This document shows, piece by piece, positions 25,486 through 32,913 of a stretch of 64,000 nt of DNA (position 1 is the stretch's first letter; each line of letters starts with the position of its first letter). A model generated the notes under the pieces. That model made no database searches, had not been told where the DNA came from, and saw nothing but the letters and a program-made list of their open reading frames with translations. The DNA comes from DATKDP01 sp035546335 (GTDB taxonomy: Bacteria; Acidobacteriota; Thermoanaerobaculia; Gp7-AA8). A program made the position numbers and the translations under genes. The stretch is taken from NCBI GenBank assembly GCA_035546335.1, contig DATKDP010000060.1, positions 1 to 64,000 on the forward strand, given 5' to 3'.

Positions 25486-26754
25486 TCAGACGACACGGCC
25501 CTGGTGGACGACTGCTTTGCCGTTGCGGAACACGTCGCGCACGAGATTCACACCGAAGTGATAGACGAGGTGAAAATGACTCGGCGCATCGAGGAGCACC
25601 AGATCCGCGACCTTTCCCGGCTCGATCGACCCGAGCTCTGCTGCGAGGCCGAGGGAGTGCGCGCCGTTGAGCGTTGCGGCGGTCAACGCTTCCTCGATCG
25701 TCAGCTTCATGTTCAGGGTTGCGAGCTGAATGACGATCGCCATCGACTCGGTCATCGAAGACCCCGGATTGCAGTCGGTCGACAGCGAGACGATCGCGCC
25801 CGAATCGATGAGCCGGCGGCCGGGAGCGTAGCGTTCCGACATCAGGAAGAAACTGGTGGCCGGCAGGAGATTGGCGACCGTGCCCGACGCGGAGAGCGCC
25901 GCAATACCGCCGTCGGAAACATACATGAGATGATCGGCGGACGCCGCTCCGATCTCGACTGCGAGCAGGGCTCCTCCGCTGTCGCTCAGCTCATCGGCGT
26001 GAATCCGTGGTCTCAGCCCGACATCCCGCCCCGCGCTGAGAATCGCCCTCCCCTGCTCGATCGAGTACACGCCGCGCTCGACGAAGACATCGCAGTACTT
26101 CGCCAGCTTCCGTCGGGAAACTTCCGGCAGGATGCGCTCCAGGATGAGATCGATGTAGGCGGACTTCCCCTCCTCTCGCGCCTTCGATTCCGGAGGAAAG
26201 TCGTGAGCGGCGAGACAGGTCGGCACGAGCCGCACGCAACTGGCGTCGTTCGCATCGTCGATCGCCGCCAGCTGTTTCATCTCGTCGCCGTAATTCAGGC
26301 CGTATCCGCTCTTGGCCTCCGCTGTCGTCGTACCGTGAAGCGCCATGATCTCCGTCCGGCGCAGAATGTTCGCGACCAGATCGCCTTTCGATGCGGCGCG
26401 CGTCGCGTGCACGGTTGCTGCGATGCCCCCTCCCGAAGCGGCGATGTCTTCGTAGCTCTCCCCCTGAAGACGCCGGTTCAGCTCCGATTCGCGGTATCCG
26501 GCAAAAGGAAGATGCGTGTGGGAGTCGACGAAGCCCGGAATCGCCGTCGCACCGCGGGCGTCGATCTCCTCGTCGAACGAGCCGTCCTCGCGTGGAAGAT
26601 CCTTCTCCGGTCCGACATAGTCGAACAGTCCGTCTCGGATGGTGATCGCAGCCGAGCGGACCACGCGCAGCTCGCGCATCTTGCGGCCGCGCTGCGCGGT
26701 GATTCCGCACGGCGTCGCCACCTCGGCGAGGTTTCGAATCAGAATCGATGACAT
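25486..26754 (-). CDS. hutI: imidazolonepropionase
   Basis: 422 aa. Amidohydrolase that opens the imidazolone ring in histidine degradation (third step). Visible features are the metal-binding HTHLPFAGYRESE, the substrate loop GGGIAATVHATR, the TTTAEAKSGYGL segment, RIHADEL and STDCNPGSSMTESM. The start is ATG 26754 (MSSILIRNLAEV). No other hut gene is near, so the pathway must be completed elsewhere. It lies 45 bp after the divIVA-like gene in the same direction. Confidence 0.94.
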   Translation of the reverse strand: MSSILIRNLAEVATPCGITAQRGRKMRELRVVRSAAITIRDGLFDYVGPEKDLPREDGSFDEEIDARGATAIPGFVDSHTHLPFAGYRESELNRRLQGESYEDIAASGGGIAATVHATRAASKGDLVANILRRTEIMALHGTTTAEAKSGYGLNYGDEMKQLAAIDDANDASCVRLVPTCLAAHDFPPESKAREEGKSAYIDLILERILPEVSRRKLAKYCDVFVERGVYSIEQGRAILSAGRDVGLRPRIHADELSDSGGALLAVEIGAASADHLMYVSDGGIAALSASGTVANLLPATSFFLMSERYAPGRRLIDSGAIVSLSTDCNPGSSMTESMAIVIQLATLNMKLTIEEALTAATLNGAHSLGLAAELGSIEPGKVADLVLLDAPSHFHLVYHFGVNLVRDVFRNGKAVVHQGRVV

Positions 26755-26777
26755 CAGGACGGTTGTGTCGCGCACTC

Positions 26778-26798
26778 CGACGCCGCAGGAAGGCGTCG
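26778..26798 (-). terminator. hairpin after the divIVA-like gene
   Basis: CGACGCC/GGCGTCG inverted repeat with a 7-base loop directly after the DivIVA-like stop codon (26799-26801) on the minus strand. It lacks a T-run, so it is only a weak terminator or an RNA-stabilising hairpin between divIVA and hutI. Confidence 0.4.
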
Positions 26799-27305
26799 TC
26801 AGGCCGATTCGTTGTTTTTGCGGTACATCTGGGTGATCGGAAGCTCCCCTGCTTCCTGCTCGATGTCGAGCGCCAGCATCTGCTGGAATGTGTCGAGCGT
26901 CGCCTGTAGCTTGTTTCTCGCCGCCTTGCGCTCGAGCTTCAGCTCCTGGATCGTTCGCTGCAGATCCCCCACGCGGCTCATCGCCTGGGATGTGATCCTG
27001 TCCGAGAGGAGCTCGGCGTCCTTGACGATCAGCTCGGCCTCCTTCCGCGCGTTCGCCTTCACATCCTCGGCGACCTGCTGCGCGGACAGAAGAGTCTGCT
27101 TCAGGATTTGTTCGCGCTCTGAATGCTGCGCGTTCTCGTCGCGGTACATCGCGTTCTCGCGGGCGAGCCTGTCGATCTCCTTGAGCAGCAGCTCGACCTG
27201 TTCGGCGACGATGTGCAGGTACGCTCGTACTTCGTCGACCGAGAACCCGTTGAGCACCTTCGAGAAACCCTGCTTCTGAATCTCCAGAGGCGTGAGGTTC
27301 TGCAT
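26799..27305 (-). CDS. DivIVA-domain cell-division/polarity protein
   Basis: 168 aa. It begins MQNLTPLEIQKQGFSKVLNG, followed by FSVDEVRAYLHIVAEQVELL. That is the DivIVA membrane-binding N-domain and first coiled coil, then a long heptad-rich helix (residues about 50-150). The ATG at 27305 has a strong site (GGAGGAGGGGAA). DivIVA proteins bind curved membrane and recruit division or wall-growth factors. YggT and YggS downstream homologues are classic neighbours of divIVA in other bacteria, though here a 480-bp repeat-rich gap separates them. Confidence 0.85.
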   Translation of the reverse strand: MQNLTPLEIQKQGFSKVLNGFSVDEVRAYLHIVAEQVELLLKEIDRLARENAMYRDENAQHSEREQILKQTLLSAQQVAEDVKANARKEAELIVKDAELLSDRITSQAMSRVGDLQRTIQELKLERKAARNKLQATLDTFQQMLALDIEQEAGELPITQMYRKNNESA

Positions 27306-27450
27306 TTCCCCTCCTCCATCACCACATCCGATTCCATTGTAGTACACCCTCACTCACTCCATATGCTTGCGAGCCCTTCGACCGCGTTGCCGGGCGAACT
27401 CTCTGTTTTGCCCTCTCGGTCCAGTTCGTCGCCCGCGATTCGGGCCAGGA

Positions 27451-27523
27451 CCGAAGTTGTCCGCTTCGGCGCGCGAGGGGTCACGATGTCCTGCAGCGGC
27501 TGGCCGAAGCGGACAAACTTCGG
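27451..27523. repeat. inverted repeat pair A in the divIVA-yggT gap
   Basis: CCGAAGTTGTCCGCTTCGG (27451-27469) and its reverse complement with one extra base, CCGAAGCGGACAAACTTCGG (27504-27523). Each arm is itself palindromic at its ends. The core GAACTTTGTC/GACAAAGTTC type is shared with pair B just downstream. No gene is supported between 27306 and 27784. Confidence 0.8.
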
Positions 27524-27546
27524 CCACAGGCGGGCGGGCGGGGAGT

Positions 27547-27625
27547 GGCCGAACTTTGTCGCGGATGCGACGCGAGGGTCAGGCGTTCTTGCGATGATCA
27601 GACCCAGCATCCGCGACAAGTTCGG
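27547..27625. repeat. inverted repeat pair B in the divIVA-yggT gap
   Basis: Arm CCGAACTTTGTCGCGGATGC (27549-27568) faces GCATCCGCGACAAGTTCGG (27607-27625), separated by 38 bases. The arms resemble those of pair A, so four related 20-bp blocks lie within 175 bp in two head-to-head pairs. There is no coding potential in the loops. Confidence 0.8.
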
Positions 27626-27668
27626 ACGTGACCGACCGCGCAGACAGGCGAATCTCGCGACGCCCGTT

Positions 27669-27724
27669 CCCCTCTCCCCATCAGCCAACTTACCAGAGGC
27701 AGCGGCGTGACCATGGGGAGAGGG
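27669..27724. repeat. CCCTCTCCCCA...TGGGGAGAGGG palindromic repeat, copy 2
   Basis: Arms CCCCTCTCCCCAT (27669-27681) and ATGGGGAGAGGG (27713-27724). The end of the loop, GTGACC, is identical to that of the copy at 14981-15037. It is followed by TCAGGGTGAGGGG. It is a dispersed short palindrome and sits next to repeat pair B. Confidence 0.75.
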
Positions 27725-27784
27725 TCAGGGTGAGGGGACACGTCACATGCTGGCGAGCGCCACAATGCGGCGCCTCGCCTCGGC

Positions 27785-28126
27785 TCACTGGAAGAGCAAC
27801 GGCGCGAAGGCCATGTTCAGGAATGTGCGGATGAAGTAGATGGCGAGCAGCAGCAGGAGCGGCGACCAGTCGATCCCGCCGGTCTTCCAGGGCGGAAGAA
27901 GCCGGCGAAAGGGGCGGAGCAGCGGGTTGGTGGCGCGCGTGAAGAAGTCGTTGAGCAGCGCGAGAATGTTGTAGAACGAACGGTACTTCCAGCGGAACGA
28001 GGTCTGGGATGCGAAGAAGAGAATCCAGGAGAGGATCACCCAGACGAGAATGAACCACCAGATGATCTCGAAGATGAAGTTCAGCGTCAGGAGAAGCGTT
28101 CGCAGAAAGGCGTTTCCCACAGTCAC
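27785..28126 (-). CDS. yggT: YggT-family membrane protein
   Basis: 113 aa, two hydrophobic regions with the family pattern ILSWI...NPLLRPFRRLLPP and a C-terminal GIDWSPLLLLLAIYFIRTFL. YggT/Ylm proteins are linked to osmotic tolerance and to cell division genes. Its GTG start overlaps the yggS stop as GTGA, the usual yggS-yggT order. An alternative GTG at 28120 shortens it by two residues. Confidence 0.88.
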   Translation of the reverse strand: MTVGNAFLRTLLLTLNFIFEIIWWFILVWVILSWILFFASQTSFRWKYRSFYNILALLNDFFTRATNPLLRPFRRLLPPWKTGGIDWSPLLLLLAIYFIRTFLNMAFAPLLFQ

Positions 28127-28818
28127 TCCGAGGTGCGCTCGCCGAAGATGGCCCGCCCGATCCTGATCATCGTCGCGCCCTCTTCGATGGCGACTGGAAA
28201 ATCGTCACTCATCCCCATGGAAAGCTCTCCCGCCAGCTCGCTCCCGAACGCTCCCGCCATCGAATCTCGAAGGCGGCGAAGGTCTCTGAACCAGGCTCGA
28301 GCTCGCTCCGGCGGCGCCATGGGGGGAATGCTCATGAGACCGCGCAGAGTAACATGATCGAGGGATTCGAGCGACCGGGCGAGCGCCGGCACCGCATCGG
28401 GCGAAACACCGTATTTCTGACTCTCCCCGCCGAGATTCACCTGGATGAGAACGTCGATCTTTCTTTCCGCGAGCGCGCACTCCCGATCGACCTTCAGCGC
28501 CAGCGGAAGTGAATCGATGCTCTGGATCACGTCGAAGATCCGGACGGCCTCCTTCACCTTGTTCGACTGCAGATGGCCGATCATGTGCCATCGCGCCCGC
28601 CCGGTCACCCGGTCGATCTTCTCGCGAGCTTCCTGGACCCGATTCTCGCCGACATCGGTGATTCCGGCGCGAATCGCCTCGTCGACGGCTGCGGCGGGGA
28701 ATGTCTTCGCCACGGCGATGAGACGAACCTCATCGCGAGAACGGCCGCTTCGAGAACAGGCGGCGGCGATCTCCTCCTCGATGCGTGCGAGATTCGCGGG
28801 AACGACCTCACCGAACAT
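28123..28818 (-). CDS. yggS: PLP homeostasis protein (YggS/PLPBP family)
   Basis: 231 aa. PLP-binding TIM-barrel protein without known catalytic activity, which buffers pyridoxal phosphate. PLP lysine is in VRLIAVAKTFP, followed by GENRVQEAREKI, WHMIGHLQSNKVK and the C-terminal phosphate site SMGMSDDFPVAIEEGATMIR. The start ATG 28818 overlaps the end of the RNase H gene by 11 bp. Confidence 0.95.
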   Translation of the reverse strand: MFGEVVPANLARIEEEIAAACSRSGRSRDEVRLIAVAKTFPAAAVDEAIRAGITDVGENRVQEAREKIDRVTGRARWHMIGHLQSNKVKEAVRIFDVIQSIDSLPLALKVDRECALAERKIDVLIQVNLGGESQKYGVSPDAVPALARSLESLDHVTLRGLMSIPPMAPPERARAWFRDLRRLRDSMAGAFGSELAGELSMGMSDDFPVAIEEGATMIRIGRAIFGERTSE

Positions 28819-29239
28819 CCTGCCTTCTCTCCACGTGCTTTCCTTCGGCTCGATCGACGGCGAGATTGGCGAGTCGATCGGCGTCTTTGTTTCCCGCCCG
28901 GAGCGTGTGCCGGATCGAAAACCCCGAGAACCGGCGCGCGAGACCGACTGCCCGTTGGAAAAGCGGAAGCAGGTTCGGGTGCTTGACGCGATAGATTCCG
29001 AGCATCTGATTGACCAGAAGGAGCGAGTCCGAGATCACCTCGAGCTCGCTGGCCCCTTCGGCGAGAGCGAGCTCCATCGCCTCGAGCAGCCCCGCGTATT
29101 CGGCGACGTTGTTGGTGGTCACGCCGAGATAGCCGAACGCTTCGATGATCTCCCCCCCGTCCGTCGTGAGATGGACTCCGTAACCTGCCGGTCCGGGATT
29201 TCCGCGCGACGCTCCGTCGACGAATGCGGTGACCTTCAG
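28808..29239 (-). CDS. RNase HI-like ribonuclease
   Basis: 143 aa. It has the RNase H fold with the DEDD residues FVDGASRGNPGPAGYG (D), NNVAEYAGLLEAMELA (E), EVISDSLLLVNQM (D) and AGNKDADRLANLA (D), as in the RNase HI family that degrades RNA in RNA-DNA hybrids. No ATG, GTG or TTG lies close to the homologous start. The best candidate is CTG at 29239, which overlaps the upstream stop as CTGA (compare the GTGA/ATGA overlaps elsewhere in the window). The frame is open further upstream, but that part is the shadow of the zinc-ribbon gene. Confidence 0.85.
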   Translation of the reverse strand: MKVTAFVDGASRGNPGPAGYGVHLTTDGGEIIEAFGYLGVTTNNVAEYAGLLEAMELALAEGASELEVISDSLLLVNQMLGIYRVKHPNLLPLFQRAVGLARRFSGFSIRHTLRAGNKDADRLANLAVDRAEGKHVERRQDVR

Positions 29240-29946
29240 GACGCGTGGCTCTCCAGGTACGAGAATCGCCGGCAACCCTCGCAGAAGATCAGTTCTCCAC
29301 GCTTCAACTGCTGCGCCGCCTGCGGGCGGACGCGAACGCGGCACGCGCTGCAGGCGCCGTCGATGACTGGCGCCACGGCGACTCCCTGACGCTGCTTGAG
29401 GATGCGGTGGAACTCGGCTTTGTAGCGGTCGGGGATTCCCGATTCGATCTCCACGATCCGTTTGCGAATCGATTTGATTTCTCCTCGCAGATCTCCGAGC
29501 GATGCCTGCCACTTCGCATGCTCCTCGTCGTAGCGCGCTTTCAGCCCGTCGTGTCCCGCCTGGCGCTCGTCGATCTCCGACTGGATCTGCTCGATCTCCG
29601 TCATCCGGGCCAGAAGGCTCTCTTCGAGGTCCTTGACGCCCTTCCGCGTGCCGTCGATCTCCTTCCAGGCGGCGGCATACTGCTGCTGGTTCTTCACCTG
29701 CATTAACTGACCCTGATACTTCTTGAGCAGCTCCTGCTGGTCCTGAAGCTCTCCCTCGATGCGCCGGCGCTCCTTCGCACCGACCTCGAGCCTCTCGCGA
29801 AGCGCCTGCATTTCGCGATCCATCCGTTCCCACTCATCGTGGACCTCGGCGAAATCCTCTGGTCTGGTGTCGAGGTTCTTCTCCTTCTCCGTCAGTTCCG
29901 TGATGGCTGTCTGCAACTGCCACAGCCGCTCGACTACGTCCTTCAA
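29236..29946 (-). CDS. coiled-coil protein with C-terminal C4 zinc ribbon
   Basis: 236 aa. Residues 1-180 form long heptad-rich coiled coils, with QMQALRERLEVGAKERR-like periodicity. The C-terminus has two CxxC pairs, CSACRVRVRPQ and FCEGCRRF, that would bind zinc. This is the widespread zf-RING_7/C4 zinc-ribbon family whose gene usually sits beside yggS- or RNase H-type genes. Function is unknown, but nucleic-acid binding is likely. ATG 29946 follows a terminator, so this is the first gene of the minus-strand run that continues through RNase H, yggS and yggT. Confidence 0.85.
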   Translation of the reverse strand: MKDVVERLWQLQTAITELTEKEKNLDTRPEDFAEVHDEWERMDREMQALRERLEVGAKERRRIEGELQDQQELLKKYQGQLMQVKNQQQYAAAWKEIDGTRKGVKDLEESLLARMTEIEQIQSEIDERQAGHDGLKARYDEEHAKWQASLGDLRGEIKSIRKRIVEIESGIPDRYKAEFHRILKQRQGVAVAPVIDGACSACRVRVRPQAAQQLKRGELIFCEGCRRFSYLESHAS

Positions 29947-29964
29947 CGAGACCTCCCGAAAAGC

Positions 29965-29992
29965 AAAAAGGGCGTTCCCTCATGGAACGCCC
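29965..29992 (-). terminator. intrinsic terminator after the CAU tRNA gene
   Basis: On the minus strand a perfect 9-bp stem GGGCGTTCC/GGAACGCCC with a 5-base loop (29992-29970) is followed at once by TTTTT (29969-29965) and GCTTTTC. It would end transcripts coming from the tRNA at 30087-30162 and insulate the operon that starts at 29946. Confidence 0.85.
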
Positions 29993-30086
29993 GTCGTAGC
30001 AGCATGTGCCGGCTCCCGCACTTGCCCGGTCGGGAAGCGAGAACGCCGGCTGACAAATCCAAAGAATCGAGATTTTCCATCGTGTC

Positions 30087-30162
30087 TGGTGGGTCCACCA
30101 GGATTCGAACCTGGGACCTGCCGGTTATGAGCCGGTAGCTCTGACCGCTGAGCTATGGACCC
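30087..30162 (-). tRNA. tRNA with CAU anticodon (Met, or Ile2 after lysidine modification)
   Basis: The 76-nt cloverleaf reads GGGTCCATAGCTCAG at the 5' end, anticodon loop CTCATAA, T arm CCAGGTTCGAATCCTGG and encoded CCA. The acceptor stem GGGTCCA/TGGACCC pairs perfectly. CAU can be elongator Met or the AUA-reading Ile2. I could not decide by eye. The first anticodon-stem pair is A-C. Confidence 0.95.
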
Positions 30163-30277
30163 GAGCGCGCGATTCTAGCACATCGATTTCACCCTCAGGA
30201 GCCGATGTGGTCATCGCGATATTCAGCCGCTGCCTGCGGTTGAGCGTGCACCGCTCGCTGAGCCATCGCACGCCGCT

Positions 30278-30299
30278 CCGGACGGCGTAGGCCGTCCGG
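30278..30299. terminator. GC-rich hairpin downstream of the LysM gene
   Basis: Perfect 9-bp stem CCGGACGGC/GCCGTCCGG with a GTAG loop, 28 bp beyond the stop of the LysM gene (minus strand). It lacks a T-run. It may stop or protect the LysM transcript and separates it from the tRNA. Confidence 0.45.
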
Positions 30300-30326
30300 T
30301 CAGTCCGACATCCGGCTCGTCGCTGC

Positions 30327-31484
30327 CTACTTCACCTCGACGATGTCGCCGACCTGCATCGAGTACCGCATGCGCACGATCTTCGCCGTTGCCGTATGCC
30401 CCTCTGCGGTCAGAACGCCGATCTCTCCGAGCACCTGAGGCGGATTTCGAGGATTCCTGCTCTCGCGGAAAACGGTCAGGAAATCGCCCGGCTGGACGAA
30501 GTCGTTTCTGCCGAGATTGATTTGGACGAGCGATCCTTCGCCGAGGGCGAATCGGAAGTCCTTCGCATTGACGATGTGGCCGCGCGCCTTTCCGTTCGGG
30601 GGAGTGCAGACGTCGGCCATTGCCGTCAGGCGCGAGATGGGGATCGGAATCTGAACGAACGGCTTCAATGCGTCACCGACGAGGATGTCCGAGCACGCCT
30701 GCGTGATCACGCCGGTCGCACCGTCGGGGGTGGCGCACAGGATTCTGACCTGGCCTCGATACTCGTAGTGTCTCCCGATGGTCTCCCCGGTTCGTGGATG
30801 TGTCACCAGCGGGCCGCGCTTGACGACCAGGTACGTGTCACCGGCGATCAGGCCGGTCACCGTTCCACCGTCGATGAAGATGATGTCATCCGTCGAACCG
30901 CCGGTGTCCTGAGTCGTCGCCAACGGCGAGTACCTAGTCTCCACGTCTTCGAACGAAGCCACCCGATTCATGAACGGCTCGTCGGGATGGCCGAGATATC
31001 CGTAACAATAAATATCGGCGAGATTGCCGAGTGCGATCGGTGTTCCCCCCGGCGTGAGCTGCGCCGTCATGCCCGGCGGCTCGTCGAGAATGCCCGATTC
31101 GAACGGCTCGCTTCCGCCGCCGATCGTCGTTTCCGTCGTCATCACCTCGCCCCGCATCGCCTCGCCTTCGATCAGCAGAGGGTCGCCAGGATAGATCCAG
31201 TGGGCATCCGTGATGTAGGTATTCGCCTCCCACAACTGCGGCCAGAGGTAGGCGTTCCCATAGTATTCCGCCGCCAGATCCCAGAGCGTATCGCCCGGCA
31301 CGATGATGTGAACCCTGCTGCCGGGTGGAAACGTGGCGGGATCGGGGGGATAGTACGGCGTCCAGTGATCCCCCACTCGATGGAGATTCGAGGGAGGCCG
31401 GGAGCTCGACGCCGCGACTCCGGCAACAGGAAATGACAGCAGAACGAGGAGGATGGGAACCACCACACGACGCGCACCGACCAT
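30327..31484 (-). CDS. exported LysM-domain protein
   Basis: 385 aa from ATG 31484, with GGAGAGGA just upstream. A signal peptide (VVVPILLVLLSFPVAGVAAS) is followed at about residues 55-105 by a LysM domain of the large type (HIIVPGDTLWDLAAEYYGNA, then WIYPGDPLLI), which binds peptidoglycan. The remaining 270 residues contain SH3-like beta-rich repeats (TYLVVKRGPLVTHPRTGE; GDFLTVFRESRNPRNPPQVL). No catalytic domain is seen. A structured leader precedes it, and a lytic transglycosylase gene lies upstream in the same direction. Confidence 0.85.
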   Translation of the reverse strand: MVGARRVVVPILLVLLSFPVAGVAASSSRPPSNLHRVGDHWTPYYPPDPATFPPGSRVHIIVPGDTLWDLAAEYYGNAYLWPQLWEANTYITDAHWIYPGDPLLIEGEAMRGEVMTTETTIGGGSEPFESGILDEPPGMTAQLTPGGTPIALGNLADIYCYGYLGHPDEPFMNRVASFEDVETRYSPLATTQDTGGSTDDIIFIDGGTVTGLIAGDTYLVVKRGPLVTHPRTGETIGRHYEYRGQVRILCATPDGATGVITQACSDILVGDALKPFVQIPIPISRLTAMADVCTPPNGKARGHIVNAKDFRFALGEGSLVQINLGRNDFVQPGDFLTVFRESRNPRNPPQVLGEIGVLTAEGHTATAKIVRMRYSMQVGDIVEVK

Positions 31485-31500
31485 TGTTCCTCTCCTTGTC

Positions 31501-31600
31501 GGCTCGCCGATGGCGAGCCTGAGGGTCACAGCCAAAGATCCGTTCCTGGGGGCTTTCAGCCCAGCCGCAGCTGGACCTTTGCCCTAAATAGTAGCAAAGA
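31501..31600 (-). promoter_or_regulatory. structured 5' leader of the LysM gene, with promoter
   Basis: On the minus strand TTGATT and TACTAT, 15 bases apart, could form a promoter (about 31588-31615). The leader then folds into an 8-bp stem AAAGGTCC/GGATCTTT (31580-31573 with 31541-31534) enclosing two hairpins, CCAGC-TGCG-GCTGG and GGGCT-GAA-AGCCC. A separate perfect hairpin GGCTCGCC-ATC-GGCGAGCC (31519-31501) follows, 10 nt before the ribosome-binding site. This resembles an aptamer plus expression platform, but I do not recognise a known riboswitch class. Confidence 0.5.
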
Positions 31601-31716
31601 TTGGAGGAAATCAATAACCGGCCCTAGTCTCGACCGGGACGGGCGAGCTTCCGCCGCAATGCAGTGCGATGTCTGTCCTTCGATTTCTGTTGCCGGGGCC
31701 AGTCCCGGCGACTCTG

Positions 31717-31852
31717 GTCATCCCGAGCTCGGAAACGGCGCGGCGCGCCGCTAAAGAGGGAATGACACCGCAAACCTTGCCGTCATCAGGAGCGAGCGGT
31801 TGGGTGGGCGTGAGTTGCCGATCGCAGATCCTTCGCTCGCTCAGGATGACGG
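31717..31852. repeat. palindromic interspersed repeat between LysM and lytic transglycosylase genes
   Basis: Two inverted repeats follow one another. The first is GTCATCCC...GGGAATGAC (31717-31765). The second is CCGTCATCAGGAGCGAGCG (31780-31798) facing CGCTCGCTCAGGATGACGG (31834-31852). The CGCTCGCTCAGGATGAC sequence is a widespread type of short intergenic repeat in environmental bacteria. No gene lies in 31620-31887. Confidence 0.6.
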
Positions 31853-31887
31853 GGAGCAGCCGGACCGGCGATGTTCCGGGGAAACGG

Positions 31888-32763
31888 CTATCTCGCCGCG
31901 AGAGGCCCGCGATCCAGAGGTGATCGCCCGTATTGCGCGAGATTCGTCGAGTTCTTCTCGTAATTGCTGAGAACTTTCTTCAGATACGTTCTCGTCTCTC
32001 GGTATGGGGGGACGCCGCCGTACTTCCGGACGTTGCCTTCCCCGGCGTTGTAGGCGGCAATCATCTTGTTCAGGTCACCGTCGAAACGCTCCTCGAGATA
32101 TTTCAGATACTTCACGCCGGCATCGACGTTCTGATCGGGATCGTACAGATTGCGCGCTCCCATCCAGCGACCCGTCCGCGGCATGAGCTGCATCAGACCC
32201 TGCGCCCCCTTGTGAGACCGCGCCCGCTGCTTGAACCGCGACTCCGCTTCCATCACCGACGCCACCAGCACGGGATCGACATCGTATTTGGATGCCTTTT
32301 CATGGATCAGATCCCCGAAGGGGATCGTGGAGCTGAAGAACTCCCTCCGGATCGAATCGTTGATCAACGTCAGCTCGCGCGCGAGCGTCTGAGGCGTGTA
32401 CCCTCTTGCGAGCAGTTCGTGGTCGAACAGCGTCACCTTCTGCGCGACCATCCGATCGGGCAGAACACGAGCGAGCTTGTAGAGAGAGTTGCCCGCGAAC
32501 GAGCTTTGCACGCTCGCCACGACCGTTTCGCCCTGGGTTCCCTGACGCACGACCTGGACCCGATCGAGGTCCTTCTGAACGAGGAATCGCATCCCTTCGA
32601 ATGCCTGGGAAACGCCGCCGATCGAGAGCGCCATGCTGAAGAGCAGCATGACGGCGCGCTTCGGCTTCACTCGAGGATCATTCCACCACCGCCGGGTGCG
32701 ACCGAGGGCATTTTCGAATCGGATCGCCATGCTTCGGACCCGTTGGAGCAGTCTTCGGTGCAT
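31888..32763 (-). CDS. lytic transglycosylase (SLT/GH23 domain)
   Basis: 291 aa. An N-terminal membrane/signal segment (RAVMLLFSMALSIGGVSQAF) is followed near residues 145-275 by an SLT domain. Catalytic Glu is in ASVMEAESRFKQRARS, followed by GAQGLMQLMPRTGRWMG, the AYNAGEGNV motif and PYRETRTYLKKVL. It cleaves peptidoglycan to anhydro-muropeptides in the periplasm. It starts at ATG 32763 or TTG 32769. It has an unusual AT-rich repeat upstream. Confidence 0.92.
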   Translation of the reverse strand: MHRRLLQRVRSMAIRFENALGRTRRWWNDPRVKPKRAVMLLFSMALSIGGVSQAFEGMRFLVQKDLDRVQVVRQGTQGETVVASVQSSFAGNSLYKLARVLPDRMVAQKVTLFDHELLARGYTPQTLARELTLINDSIRREFFSSTIPFGDLIHEKASKYDVDPVLVASVMEAESRFKQRARSHKGAQGLMQLMPRTGRWMGARNLYDPDQNVDAGVKYLKYLEERFDGDLNKMIAAYNAGEGNVRKYGGVPPYRETRTYLKKVLSNYEKNSTNLAQYGRSPLDRGPLAAR

Positions 32764-32810
32764 CCTCAAGAACCTCCTCGATCACGCCGATCCGTCAAGG
32801 CACATCATAG

Positions 32811-32884
32811 TTATTGCGAGATTTATTGTGTGCGTTATTTGACCGAAGCTCAAGAACGGGGGGTCGCCTTCGTTTATTGCGCAC
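32811..32884. repeat. 12-bp spaced TTATT iterons upstream of the lytic transglycosylase gene
   Basis: TTATT occurs at 32811, 32823 and 32835, exactly 12 bp apart, in blocks TTATTGCGAGAT, TTATTGTGTGCG and TTATTTGACCGA. A further TTATTGCGCACG is at 32874. The surroundings are GC-rich, so the repeats stand out. They could be binding sites for a regulator of the transglycosylase gene, which starts about 50 bp away. Confidence 0.5.
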
Positions 32885-32913
32885 GCGGGGTGGCCAGGCG
32901 GGGCTACAACGGG

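Noticed and set aside
31501..31600. Known c-di-GMP-I riboswitch upstream of the LysM gene
   Set aside because: GGGCAAA is present, but the GACGCAAAGCC core and the GGUAGC...GGUUACC receptor arm are not.
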